Assembly (NCBI GenBank): GCA_963855995.1
Contig: OY979717.1
Coordinates: 65,915,855 to 65,979,854, forward strand
DNA: 64,000 bases
Source of the DNA: Muricea muricata
Lineage: Eukaryota > Cnidaria > Anthozoa > Malacalcyonacea > Plexauridae
Direction of reading: 5' to 3'
Under the pieces are notes generated by a model, which saw nothing but the letters and a program-made list of their open reading frames with translations, searched no databases and had not been told where the DNA came from. The first letter of the stretch is position 1. Every line of letters starts with the position of its first letter. Both the position numbers and the translations under genes were made by a program. Positions 10,605-22,600 of this stretch are shown here, one piece after another.

Positions 10605-13600
10605 CAGGGCCGTCGCGAGGGGATTTGAATTGGGGGGGGGGGTGTGGAGGGTGAAATTGCCGAGTGATGTCAGTCAAATTTCCGACTTTTCTAACACTGG
10701 AACAATGCTTTTTATCAGTAAAATTGCGCAAGATTGTGTGTTACGTTGCGATCATTATATTGAATTATTATTTAATGGACAGTTATGTAATATTCGTCCT
10801 CAAGGTTTATCACTCCAGGGACAGGTAAAAAAGAATACCCTCAAAAGATGGAAAGTTAATATATACAAAATTACAAATCAAAACATACGATACATAGTTA
10901 GAACACTGTGCGCACTTTTTTGTCAATCACTGTCCACTAGTCTGTTTGATTGTCAGAAAACTCATAATACTGTCTCTGTATTGTTTAAATTGTTTTTATC
11001 TTAATAATACATTATTTATGTCTAAATGTATATTGACGATCGATCGAGAAATGTTCACCACTTGCCATTGCTCGGAATATAGCGACTCGCCTCTTCTTCA
11101 ACAGGCTCCACTCTCTTGCAACTTTCTTCAAGCTAAGATTGTCTGTGAGGTCTCTCTCGCAGGCTAAGAGCATGAGACCAGTAAGTCTTGCGTCGCTCAT
11201 TGACGTACGTAGTTTATTCTTCACAAATTTTAATTGACTGAATGAACGTTCGTTTGACGCCACAGTCACGGGAGCAGTAAGCATCAATCTGATGATTGAA
11301 TTTGCTAATGGAAGTGACAATTTGTTGGCTTCGCTGACTTCAACCACCTTGCTGTAGTCTTTATCAATATCAGAAGGTAAAAGCTCTGCTAAAACTTGTA
11401 GTTCGGCTTCTATAGCTAATGGGTCAGGTAATTGTGAAGGTGAAAATAATGGAACTGCAGAATGAATTTCAGATCCATCAATTGGTGGCTTCAAACATTT
11501 TAGCAAAGGCAAAAGACTCTTCTGGCATTGCACCAAATGTTCTTTCATTCGGGATGTTAGAACATCAAGGACTTCACGAAATTGATTTCGGTAGTAAGCT
11601 CGAAGTGAAAACACGGTGGCTGTTTCCGCTTGCTCGTCCACACGTCTAGGTGCTTTCCTCGGGCGATGATGACGGTTGAAATCTGCCTCAGCATCAATTT
11701 CGATGTTTCTGGCGAAGATTACGGATGCTTCAATTTGATCGTCTATCATTTTGTCGTCATCGCGTAACTTCTGCAAGATGCTTAACGTTCCATGAACAAG
11801 GCAAGTTGCATCCAAAATATTCAATTCAACTGATTGCAGCTGCATTACAAGACTTTTTGTTTTATACGCAATGTTTTTCATAAACATCAGTGCAACAACG
11901 AAGTCCAGTGAAAGCATTTTTTTCTTTAAACCAAGAGCTTGCGTTTTGGTTTTTACGTCTGTTTTGTTGGTGACTGTGTGTAAGACATCCAGGATGACTT
12001 CAAACGATGTCCAGACAGCCTGGATACTCTCCGCCCTTGCACTCCATCGCGTTTTGGACAGATTTCTGAGCATCAAGCAGTTCTCAACTTTAATAATTTG
12101 ACCTTTCAGTGGTTGGAACCGCTTCGTACTGGATGTGAAAAATACATACAGTGTCTGCAGTATTTCAAACATTTCTCTGACGATGACGCTTGCGTTGCAA
12201 CTATGCTCAATTACGGTGTTGCAGCGATGTGCTTGACATGGTATATAAGGAATTTCACGTCCAACGAGCTCGGACAAATTCTTCTGAGCACCGTTGAATT
12301 CACCAGACATTGCGGCCGCAAAGTCGTATGACTGAAAACACAGGCTATCGCTATTCAAACCACACCGCGTTATAGTTGACAGAATATCTCTCGCTTGTCC
12401 AAGACCTGTCTTATCCTCTGTCTTTGAAAGATCCAGAAGTCTTTCGGTTGGCTTTTCGGTGGCATTGACATATCTCAGGACAACTGATAGTCTGTCCGTG
12501 TGCTCTTCGTCTGGAGTGGTATCTGCCATAACAGAAAACATACCGGCATATTTAACTTCTTCTATAACTTTTCCCCGCAGCTCCTTTTCAAGCAAAGTAA
12601 TGAATTCATTTTGCGACTGAGGGCTTAGGTAGGTGACGTGGTACGGGTTCAGCTTTTGTCACTTAGCCATCGTTTTAAATTTGGTACATGTCTGCTGAGC
12701 AAAAGGACCACCTGATAAAAATTACCACCTTCGTTGTTGTCGCCTCGGAAGGGAAGAGCTTGGCGAGCAAGGGTCTTTGCAAGGTCCAAGAGGATAAGAA
12801 TGATTTGGCGGTTGGATTCCAAATCTTGAGCTTCCTGAATTTGCGCTGCCCTTTTTGCTTTATCCAGTTGGATGACGATATGCTTGGTTTTTTTAGGAAG
12901 TGACAGTATGCACCAAGAGATGCCTTATGACTTTGGGAGGAGAAGTGCTGTGCCAGTTTTCCCTGTTTGCTTTTACCAACACTTTTCATCTTGTGCCATT
13001 TTCTAATGCCAGTAGTTTTCCAGCTGGGGTCGACTTTCTCCTTTGCAGGTGTGTCGTCGAATAACGAGCACACAAAACAAAAAACAGCGTCTCTCTCTAT
13101 ACTGTATTCCAAATGTGGATACTCGTCATACCATCGTGGCGAAAATCGATTCTGCTTGCCCTGAGGTATATCTGGGTTAGTTGGGAAACACGATAATCTC
13201 GGCTGAAAAGGCCCAACTTCAACCAGGTACTCTCGCTGATTGTCGTCACGGACCTCACCACGTAAAGCTGGATCATGATCCACCAGATTTTCAGAGATTT
13301 GAGCAGGGTCAGGGTCCTTAAGTTTAGGCTTTATCCGTTGGATATCTTGAAGAATGGTTTCGGATTTTTCAATAAATCTCTCACAATTTTCTTGTATCTG
13401 TATGACAGTGTTCTTAGCCTCTTCGATCCATTGTTCTTGTCTCGAAGTGAGGAACAAGTCTTCGGAAAGACTGTTAAATGCGAATAATCCCGTTCATTAT
13501 TACGTTTCCATTTCCGTTTACATTATTAGTAGGTAGAATTTATGACGTTTCTAAGCAGGTTGATCAACGTTGCGACACGCTGTTTATACATAATACAGAA

Positions 13601-14376
13601 CACGGTGCGCCTCGTATTTTTATTATACTTCAGTCTTCATACCGCATAGCTCACCTTTCTATTCGCTTTTCTCTTCGTTTTTCTCTTTGTCTTCCCCTCT
13701 TGTGCCTACGGTGTCTTCTTGATCACGATCTTGCGACTTCTCGCAGCGTTCCTTTTGGCTTTGACTGCGTTTTGCGGCCACAAATGGATTAGCCGGCGCG
13801 TCTTTGTGTGCCACTCGCACTCGCTTGCCCTGATGGCAAGTTTGTTCATGTCTTTTACGATAATCGTCGTCAAAAACCGAATTACATTCAAGGCACTGAA
13901 GTTTTATTCTTTTTCTTTTGTGTTTTGAACCACGCATAGTTGTAATTTGTCAAAGTGCTTTAACAGCAATCAAGCGAAAAATATATATGCCCCAGGGGTA
14001 TCAAATATCAAGTAACGTTTGTATACAGTGTTTCCACAACGATTTTCAAAACTTCAGCCTACCGTCAATTTTTAACGACTCAATTTTCAACGACTGATAA
14101 AAAAACAACGAATTTAAGATTCACTGGCAGTCTGGCACAACGCCTCAAAACTTTCTTTATCTAAAGTTTATTGTGTTTTCGCCTTTATGTTCTTTCTCGC
14201 TAATAATTATAATGGTAATATTAGAATCGATTGATATAACTTATCACAGTAATTGTCTATAGCGCAAAAGTTGCCGACGGCCGAGTGGTAATGAAGCAAT
14301 TTGCCGACTGGATCGACTTGCGAAAATTATTGGGGGGATGCCGCACCCCCCCCCCCCCCCGCTCGCGACGGCCCTG
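10605..14376 (-). mobile_element. hAT transposon, full length, 8-bp target duplication
   Basis: It starts CAGGGCCGTCGCGAG and ends CTCGCGACGGCCCTG, a perfect 15-bp terminal inverted repeat. It is flanked by the identical octamer TTTGTGAA at 10597-10604 and 14377-14384. An 8-bp duplication and CAGGG ends are diagnostic of hAT elements. Homopolymer G and C runs sit just inside the two ends. The element is 3,772 bp and encodes a minus-strand transposase that is now frameshifted. The perfect ends imply a fairly recent insertion, or mobilisation in trans by a related enzyme. Confidence 0.93.
11012..13937 (-). pseudogene. hAT transposase (ZMYM1-like, TTF finger), frameshifted
   Basis: Exon 1 (about 13655-13937) encodes a Cys/His finger (CLECNSVF...HEQTCH). 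A donor GTGAGC follows a TAG seven bases upstream. An acceptor at about 13470 leads into a TTF-type finger region (PRWYDEYPHLEYS, CFVCSLF, QHFSSQSHK). The frame then shifts near 12840 and again near 12650, before the RNase H-like part: MADTTPDEEHTDRLS, SYDFAAAMSG, CQAHRCN. It closes with a hAT dimerisation domain (ASNERSFSQLKFVKNKLRT). Family knowledge: these residues form the DDE core and C-terminal dimerisation surface of hAT transposases. Two frameshifts and the stop make it non-functional as read. Confidence 0.88.
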
Positions 14377-14611
14377 TTTGTGAAGTGTTAATACACTTTA
14401 ACAGCCTCAGAGGCTCAGCCACTACACTCCTCGCTCCTTCAAACGTCTTTTACAAGCGAACAATATCAATTTAAACACTTTTACTAAAACGAATATTTCC
14501 ACTAACCTTTTAAGTATAAGCTTTAGCCGTAGAAAGAAAATCCGCCGGTTTGTTCCAAAATTATTGCGACTTTAGTAGCCAAAAATCCAGATTCTCCATA
14601 TTGTTTACTAC

Positions 14612-14745
14612 AAAACTCCAGCGCATCGACTCGCCCCCAAAATGGCGGACGTTGCCATGTGCGCGAAAAAATTTGGCACACGTTGTACCCCTGAGTGGCC
14701 CTTCTGGTCACCTCTTTATTCTATGCGTCCGATGGATGAGTCAGC
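14612..14745 (+). repeat. Dispersed repeat, inverted partner of 3857-3990
   Basis: It contains ATCGACTCGCCCCCAAAATG, ATGTGCGCG, GAGTGGCCCTTCT and TATTCTATGCG in the same order as the minus strand at 3857-3990. It lies between the hAT element and the first 444-bp MITE copy. Confidence 0.6.
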
Positions 14746-14764
14746 AATCTAGACCTACTATGTC

Positions 14765-15208
14765 TACACACGTAAAAACGCACAAGTTGTTGCAGACCTG
14801 CAAACAACTTGTAACAAGTCTGTTCACAAGTTGTTGACAAGATGTATTCGCACTGCTTGTTCCGAATTTGTTGGAACAAGTTTAGAACAAGTTGTTGACA
14901 AATTGTAACAGGCTTGATGGGACTATCAGACCTGTTACAAGATTGTTCCAACAAGACTGATACAGCATGATATAACAATATTGTTACAGCCTTGTGTTGT
15001 CAATCTTGTAACAAACTTGCTACAACAGGATTGTGTCAGAGTTGTTAGAACAACCTTGTAACAAGTCTGATATTTTCGTCAAACTTGTTACAAGTTGTCA
15101 ACAAGTTTGGAACAACTTGTTGACAACTTTGGAACAAGCAGTGCGAACACATCTTGTTGACGGCTTGTGTGCAGACTTTTTACAAGTTGTGAGATTTTTA
15201 CGTGTGTA
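14765..15208 (+). mobile_element. 444-bp MITE, copy 1 (TACACACGTAAAAA ends)
   Basis: It begins TACACACGTAAAAA and ends TTTTTACGTGTGTA. The interior is rich in internally pairing ACAAGTTGTTGACAAG motifs, so the whole unit can fold. It is nearly identical to 16110-16553, with equal length and the same orientation. No open frame. Confidence 0.9.
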
Positions 15209-16108
15209 GCAGCTGGGAAATTTGCCACCGCTGTGCAAAAATATTGTTGGCGGCTGAACACAAAATGTAATTAACATATTATTTGCGAAATACAGATTGG
15301 TTTCAAAGGTGCTCGGAATTTAGTTTCTTTGACGAGCCAGTTATAATTTTGTTCACAATTTTTCACTGATTTCAGTAAAGGACTGATGTAGCTGTCAGTT
15401 AATCATATTTTGAAGTAATGACATCGTCATCAATTTCCAAACTTTGACATGTGAGTGGGTTGCCAAGAATTAAGTGCGATGTTGAATTTACGTTTGACTT
15501 AATACTGAAAAATTTAGCTTTTGCTCCAGAAAGATATTTGTTTCCTGTTACTTCCAATATGTTTATGTTTCTTTCGAAACCAATTTTTTTGTTTTATAAA
15601 TTCCGCTCATGGCCAATAGTTTGTTGTGAAACTCGCTACCGGAAAAGTATTTTAAATTACGGTTGCTGTTGAAATGGTCGTGAAAGTGATAAAACATCCA
15701 CAAATCACGTGGGCCGTCAGTGCAATGATGTCTTTAATACTGTATAAATGTTTTCGTACAAATGGTAAAAATATTTTTCAATTGACTAATGCGTTTGGTC
15801 GATCGATTTCAGTGACATTTTTGTATTGTTGTTCGAGCACGAGCGTTGACTAGTTTGAGTCGAATTTTAAAAATCAGTCTTTTGCTCCAACATGATTTTA
15901 GCTCGAACTTGGCCTTCATGTTTATATCTACTCACCTGATTTGTTAGCGTGCTCTTAAAAATTACGCTAATAGGTTGTTTAGTCCACTGAAAATGCTTGT
16001 GATCCATGTTTGTTATATGATTTTTAAATATCACGCGTAAATCACGCAATTTCCACGCGTTCACGCAGGCTTATCTGGCGCATGCTCAGACAAATTTCCC
16101 AGCTGCTA
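15207..16108. mobile_element. 902-bp inverted-repeat element between the two MITE copies
   Basis: The ends TAGCAGCTGGGAAATTTG and CAAATTTCCCAGCTGCTA are perfect 18-bp inverses, the outer TA being shared with the flanks. It separates the two 444-bp MITEs. If removed with one TA, the MITEs would lie one base apart, so it may have inserted into a tandem MITE dimer. No domain was recognised inside. Confidence 0.7.
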
Positions 16109-16109
16109 C

Positions 16110-16553
16110 TACACACGTAAAAACGCACAAGTTGCTACAGACCTGCAAACAAGTTGTAACAAGTCTGTTCACAAGTTGTTCACAAGATGTATTCGCACTG
16201 CTTGTTCCGAATTTGTTGGAACAAGTTTGGAACAAGCTGTTGACAAATTGTAACAAGCTTGATGGGACTATCAGACCTGTTACAAGATTGTTCCAACAAG
16301 ACTGATACAGCATGATATAACAATATTGTTACAGCCTTGTGTTGTCAAACTTGTAACAAGCTTGCTACAACAGGATTGTATCAGAGTTGTTAGAACAACC
16401 TTGTAACAAGTCTGATATTTTCGTCAAGCTTGTTACAAGTTTTCAACAAGTTTGGAACAACTTGTTGACAAACTTGGTACAAGCAGTGCGAACACATCTT
16501 GTTGACGGCTTGTCTGCAGACTTGTTACAAGCTGTGAGATTTTTACGTGTGTA
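16110..16553 (+). mobile_element. 444-bp MITE, copy 2
   Basis: Same ends, length and orientation as copy 1 at 14765-15208, with scattered substitutions. TGTC follows this copy and TGTC also precedes copy 1, which might be a 4-bp duplication around the composite. Confidence 0.9.
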
Positions 16554-16749
16554 TGTCTATGATCCCAGAGCCTCTCGTTCCTCGACAAGAGGATCGCAGG
16601 CTCGGGGAACGAGATTGGGTTGCAGTGTCTTCGCGATGAAATTTAAAATCGAATCGTGTCTCCATTAAAAAACCGTGGTAGGTATGATTGATATCCGGCA
16701 ACCACGAGGAGGGGTGTCCCAGGCTTTAGACAGAAGATGCAATCAGAAT

Positions 16750-19309
16750 TTAAAGGTAGGTTACAGTCGCTTCTGCGCATGTGCGATAGGCTTGTTGGGA
16801 TGTGCTTCTGCGCATGTGCGATAGGATGAGGAGCCTCCTCATAACAAGTTTCCAGTCCCATGAGTAAATGAAAACACGCGCGGCCGTCTGAATCGTACTC
16901 TGTTGTATTGCAAGGAGTGATGGCGCATCAAGTCCTGGAATAAAAATTGTTGCTTTGACAGTTTCAAGATCAAACAATTAATATTAGATTCTGGAAACGC
17001 GACAAATCGCGTCGCCTAAAGGTTTAATTATTCGCGTTCGGTAGCTTTTGCTTCAAATGCTGTGGGTTTCGTTTGAGACTTCGAGTCGCACTACAGAATA
17101 TTCACGAGTAGTAGTAGTAGTATAACTTTATTTATACACGCTGACCCCGTCAACCGCAGCTGATTTCCACGGGGGGGACGTGTGCCAGAAAATAATTTTA
17201 CATGTGGAATAATATAGGCTATTTACAAAATATATAAGTTTAAGACATAGGAAAGTTTTAGATTATTTACAGGTAAATCAATTACGAGTCACGACATGCT
17301 CACAGGCTCTGTCATGCAATGTGGTAAGAAATATATTGTATTACTTTCACATAATAAGGAAATGTTAAGCTAGTTACGCTAGCTGAGCTCTACTAATAAT
17401 ATTCAGGATGTATTTAGAAGTTGACAAGTATGTTTAAAACATGAAGCAGTGTAGAGAGGAACCTTACATCCAATCAAGAGAACCAATTTTATCAAAAGAA
17501 AATTACGATACTGTAGTCTGTATATCACTCAATGAGTATATTGTGGATGGATATGATCTATAACATAGCTAGCAATACATAGAGGATATTACACGGTGCA
17601 TGGCGCGAAGATATTATTTACGAGTGGTGAAAACACGTTCAGGTTCGAGCAAGCGAACAGAGAACATATAAATCCCAGGGGAAAACACACGCGTCTTTCA
17701 AGCGTTACATATTTTTTCATGTCTTCACTAGTGAAAATATGGGAGATACGAGTGTTTTAGTTTACGGTGAAACACCCATAAAGCCATAACCATATAACAA
17801 ATGAGCTTATCCGATGGCTTACATAGATATTGAGTGCAGGCTTCAACCGCTTGTACAAGGTGTGAAATAAATTATACATTTTATATGCGCCCTGTAGAAT
17901 ATGCAATTAAATTGTCGTATTCTCGATCCATTAACTCTATAGTAACTTTTACAATCCGTTTCCCAAACAAAGTAATGATTGAATTCAAAGCCGCGAAGCG
18001 AGATGCAGAAATTGCGAGTTTGAATATCCGGTATTAAAATTGTCGGTGTATCTTAGGTGTTGATGTCTCTGGGTGTGTTAATTTTGTGTCTCAAGCATAA
18101 TAGCCTGGAATATATTTCAAACTGTTATACTGTATACAGTTTTTTACTACATATTATAATTCCAGATTCAATATAATGCAATATAAGCACAATATGTGCT
18201 CTCGTCGTGATATTATATCGTATAAACATGATATAATGCTCTCGTCTAGGTGCACGCCATAGATGTGATTTTGGTTGCTGGATCGAGAATTTAGCCTGAT
18301 GTTTGAGGTACAGTAATTGTCGCTCATTTTCTCTTCTGCTGAATCACAACAAAATACGTGTGTGCGAACTGCCCAATTATGTAAAAAATCCTGGCAAAAT
18401 TTTCATGTATTTGCACCTGGATAATTTTATTATTTTACTATTCTGAAACTTACAGGTAGTAGTTTCATACATTGAAATATAACACAAGTGTTATCTAACG
18501 TCATCGTACTAATCGTAGATCTTCTATACATGCTATGAACGTTTATATACATACATAGGCTACACTTCTAAATGCTTATGTAAACTATGCTTATGTATTG
18601 TAAACTAATTTTGTATAGTAGAAATCAAATAAATGTTAATTGTTCATGAATTTTTCACATGAGTTTTTGCTTTCATCACTGTGCTTTTAATTTCATTACT
18701 GTGTCTGTGTCTTCGCCAACAACACATTCGCTGCCAGTTAATGTATACTCGTCATGATATATAAGTCTGGAATCGAGAATACGACAATTTAATTGCATAT
18801 TCTACAGGGCGCATATAAAATGTATAATTTATTTCACACCTTGTACACTCGTAAATAATATCTTCGCGCCATGCACGGTGTAATATCCTCTATGTATTGC
18901 TAGCTATGTTATAGATCATATCCACAATATACTCATTGAGTGGTATACAGACTAGCCTGTGAGCATGTCGTGACTCGTGAATATTCTGTAGTGCGACTCG
19001 AAGTCTCGAACGAAACCCACAGCATCTGAAGCAAAAGCTACCGAACGCGAATAATTAAACCTTTAGGCGACGCAAATTGCCGCGTTTTCAGAATCCAATA
19101 TTAATTGTTTGATCTTGAAACTCTCAAAGCAACAATTTTTATGCCAGGACTTGATGCGCCATCACTCCTTGCAATACAATAGAATAGAGAACGATTCAGA
19201 CGGCCGCGCGTGTTTTAATTTACGGCATGGGACTGGAAACTTGTTATGAGGAGGCTCCTCATAACAAACCTATTGCACATGCGCAGAAGCGACTGTAACC
19301 TACCTTTAA
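16750..19309. mobile_element. Long inverted-repeat (foldback) element 1
   Basis: The left arm (16750-17927) and right arm (18772-19309) are inverse copies. They share TTAAAGGTAGGTTACAGTCG at the outer ends, the GGAGCCTCCTCATAACAAG block, the exact TTGCAAGGAGTGATGGCGCA block, and ATTCTCGAT at the inner edge. The left arm is longer because of three insertions absent from the right arm: 17109-17288, about 17309-17514 and about 17627-17853. The loop 17928-18771 has no gene. No target duplication was established. Confidence 0.85.
17109..17288 (-). mobile_element. Non-LTR retrotransposon 3' tail inserted in foldback arm
   Basis: A 180-bp insertion relative to the right arm of the foldback, flanked by ACGAG (17104-17108 and 17284-17288). 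On the minus strand it ends GTATAAATAAAGTTATAC followed by a TAC microsatellite. This is the usual look of a CR1/L2-type 3' end. It is too short to code. Confidence 0.75.
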
Positions 19310-19500
19310 CATAATTCCCCGTTTAGTAAGGTTTTTGCCCGTGGGAAGAAAGCTATTAATATAACGAATAGTGAAGTTGTAAAGTAAAAGTAGTAGTGGC
19401 AGCAACAATAACAATAATAATAATAATAGCAATAACAATAAAAGTAACAATAACATTTCCACTTTTTGGCTATTCTACGCTGGGTAAGGGTAAAACGCGG

Positions 19501-19796
19501 ATACGGACGGACGGACGGATGGGCGGACGGACGGATGGATGGGCGGACGGACGGACGGACGGATGGGCGGGCGGCCGGACCGATGGGCGGACGGGTGGAC
19601 GGACGGACGGACGGACGGATGGGCGGACGGACGGACGGATGGGCGGACGGACGGACGGATGGGCGGGCGGACGGATGGGCGGACGGACGGACGGACGGAT
19701 GGACGGACGGACGGACGGATGGGCGGACGGATGGGCGGACGGATGGGCGGACGGACGGACGGACAGACGGACGGATGGGCGGACGGACGGACGGAT
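19501..19796 (+). repeat. GGAC/GGAT/GGGC tandem array in left foldback arm
   Basis: About 300 bp of 4-bp units (GGAC, GGAT, GGGC). All frames are open and give RTDG/PSVR repeats that are not genes. The inverse array in the other arm is shorter, so the arrays have changed length independently. Confidence 0.92.
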
Positions 19797-20459
19797 GGTG
19801 ATCATAACATTGGTAATCATCATTATAACATTTTAAGGGACCGATTACATGGGCGGGTTGTCCTGCAAAGTGAGTTGAACTCGGGCACGGGAGTGATTTT
19901 AATCTTGAAAATGTGAACAAATGTAAGTCATGAAACTCAAAATAGCAAATGAATGCTGTTTTATGTTTCAATACACGCTTTAATAACATTTTGGACTGCA
20001 AAATTAAAACATTTTACGAAAACCGAAATCGTAAAATTGAAAAGCGAAAAACCGATCGGGGCCAATAGTTACTAAACAAACTTATCGCGGCTAAAACTTC
20101 CTTCTATACGTAAGGAAGTCATAACATGCAATATACAAACCATTATATATATTACAAATCTAGGGGGGGGGGAATGATTGGTTTTCTTGTCACAATGGAA
20201 AATATCTACAGAAATGAGCACATTAAACCCGTTTTCAAAATTATAATATCTAATCCCAACTATTGGAATTTAGCGGCTGGCTATGCAAGCACATGGACTT
20301 GTCGGCTGTCGATCGCAAGTGAAATTCCCGAAATGTAGCAAAATCTCCCTATAAAATTAGTTGGATGGAATACACAGCCAAATACTTCTGTAGTTCTGTA
20401 ATAAATGTCACGTGCAAGTGAAATTCCCGAGATGTAGCAAAATTTCCCTGTAAAATTTA

Positions 20460-20777
20460 GGGCCTGTTCATATGGGAAGAAGTTTTCCCGGTTAGCGAGA
20501 ACACATTTCGACAAGTTTACAAGCGAGATCTCGCCTTCTTACGAAAATAGTATGAAAAGTTATCTCGGTGACCGAGATAATTTTTATCCCATATGAACAC
20601 AACTTTCCCGCTTAGCGGGAAAACTTTCTGTTTACACTTTACAAAATCTACATCACCGCGGGAAACTTTACCCGGTAAGCGGGAAAACATTTCTCCATAT
20701 GAACAGAACAACATTATTTGACCTGTCGAATTGTTTTCTCGGGAACCGAGATAACTTCTGCCCATATGAACAGGCCC
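20460..20777. mobile_element. MITE in left foldback arm only (GGGCCTGTTCATATGG ends)
   Basis: It starts GGGCCTGTTCATATGG and ends CCATATGAACAGGCCC, with TA on each side. The matching place in the right arm (around 22650) reads straight through, giving an empty site. The interior has AAAACTTTCCCGCTTAGCGG-like inverted motifs. No coding capacity. Confidence 0.88.
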
Positions 20778-20825
20778 TAAGTTGGAATAAAAAGCTAAAT
20801 AATTCTGCGTGTTCATTGAAGTAAA

Positions 20826-21310
20826 ATGTCACTCTTCGGAAACTTGGTGCGGACAGACGGGACCACTAAATCCGATTTAGATTTTAGAGAACTGCCTATT
20901 TTTTCATACAAAAATTTGGTCGATAAAGAGGAAATTGGAGTCGGCGCATTTGCGGTTGATTTCAGGGCGAAGCTTCCTGACAAAAGCAAAGTCGTTGTCA
21001 AAAAGTGGATGAGTGCTGACGAAGAAACTAATAAGAAATCTCTTATTAAAGAAGCGCGATTACCCCAAAACCTTCGCCATGCTAATGTCGTAGAGTTTAA
21101 GGGGATATGCACGGGCCAGCTTTCTTTACTGCTGGAATATGCATATTTTGATTTCAGTCCATTTGGATGCGATATTCAGACTCACAGCCTTGCTGAATTT
21201 CTAGCGGTTTGCGAACAGTCTAGTTCCGATGGGATGAATGTTGCAGTATTTACTCACACAGCATTTGACCTAGCGTCTGGTTTAAAATACCTGCATCAAA
21301 ACAACAGTTG
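20826..21310 (+). pseudogene. Protein kinase gene fragment (N-lobe only)
   Basis: An ATG opens a frame with a kinase glycine loop (IGVGAFAVDF), the VVVKKW strand carrying the ATP-binding Lys, an alpha-C-like segment (KSLIKEARL, HANVVEFKGI) and the LASGLKYLHQNN helix that normally precedes HRD. At that point similarity stops: no HRD or DFG motif is present and the frame ends in unrelated sequence at 21377. It is therefore a truncated kinase domain that cannot be catalytic. The first ~55 codons lie in the inverted arm and the rest in the loop, consistent with gene capture by the foldback element. The source kinase is not in the window. Confidence 0.75.
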
Positions 21311-22433
21311 TTTTCATCAACGACTAAAATTTTCGCTATGTTACGTCGTATTACGTATATTCCGTAAATTACTCTAAATGAATCGCCGTAGTTTTCTCTA
21401 CATTTTGGCAAAGCTTCATGCAAAAATAATAAAGAGCAAACAAGATACAGCGAGATCTTTCGCGTATTATTACTTTCGCGCCGACTGCTCATCGTTAGTG
21501 CGAACGTACACATACATCTGTATATTTAAAAATTTTATCATATATTTATTTAGTATTTTTACACAAGTGAACATAAGAAATCCGACGTTGTGATTGGTCC
21601 AATATGACGTGACATTCCTTTATATTCACCTACAGGTGAATATAACATTAAAAACAAGTTTACAAAATGGCGACTAGCCGCCGTTTTGTACAAATTACGG
21701 ACAAAGAAATAAACAAAATTAAAATAACTTGTGTAAAAATACTAAAACAATTATTCGCCTCAGGCTCGGTGATTATCGGGGAATATTCACCTCGACTTCG
21801 TCTCGGCTAAATATTATTAAATATTCACCTCGACTTCGTCTCGGCTAAATATTATTATTAAATATTCGGCTATCCTTTATCGTATATTCCTCAAAATATC
21901 ACCATATAAAGCGGTGTCGTTTTCTTAATATTCTTGCAAAGCTTCAATCGAAAATACAAGAAAATAGACAAGATATAACGAGTTCTTCGACGTAGTGATA
22001 AGTAAAGTTTAGCGTGCGAAGTACTTATTTGACTAGGTAAACAAAATTAACCGGAAGTACTATATTTCATTGTAAAACTGCGCAAGCCAAAGGGGAAAAT
22101 TTTGAAAATTCTCAAGTTTATGCAAACATTGAGCGATAATCCTTAAAAAGTTTCGATGTCATAGATTCATGTAATTGAGGTGGCTTTATAATTTCTCTTA
22201 ATGAGAGTCCAGTTAACGCTCTCAACCCCTACAACGCGATGAAATTGTATGTTTACATATTCAAAAGGCTTGACTTGAAACGCTTTGAAATTTTCAAAAA
22301 TATACCTTCTAATTGCAGACCACAGTTTTCAGATTTATTGTTCTGTATGTATTGTATTCATTGTTTCTATAGGTGTCAGTTTTTTATACATTTGTCTGAC
22401 TTCTGAAACTTGGCACTATCCTTGGATCCCTAG

Positions 22434-22600
22434 TTAACAACGACTTGCTTTTGTCAGGAAGCTTCGCCGTGAAAACAACCGCAAATGCGCCGACTCCAAT
22501 TTCCTCTTTATCGGCCAAATTTTTGTATGAAAAAATAGGCAGTTCTCTAAAATCTAAATCGGATTTAGTCTGTCCGCACCAAGTTTCCGAAGAGTGACAT
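22434..22600 (-). pseudogene. Inverted partial copy of the kinase fragment
   Basis: The minus-strand ATG at 22598-22600 starts the counterpart of 20826 onwards, with DFRELPIFSYKNL and GVGAFAVVF. The last is closer to a normal glycine loop than the other arm's AVDF. Similarity ends inside DKSK, which marks the inner edge of the arm. An early frameshift near the start breaks colinearity. Confidence 0.7.

Noticed and set aside
14765-16553. CRISPR-like array from repeated ACAAGTTGTTGACAAG words
   Set aside because: Spacing is irregular, the words pair as inverted repeats inside MITEs, and the sequence is eukaryotic.
19306-20001. Arg/Thr/Asp/Gly- and Pro/Ser/Val-rich open frames of 110-230 codons
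   Set aside because: Translations of the GGAC/GGAT/GGGC array in the foldback arms; both strands and several frames are open at once.
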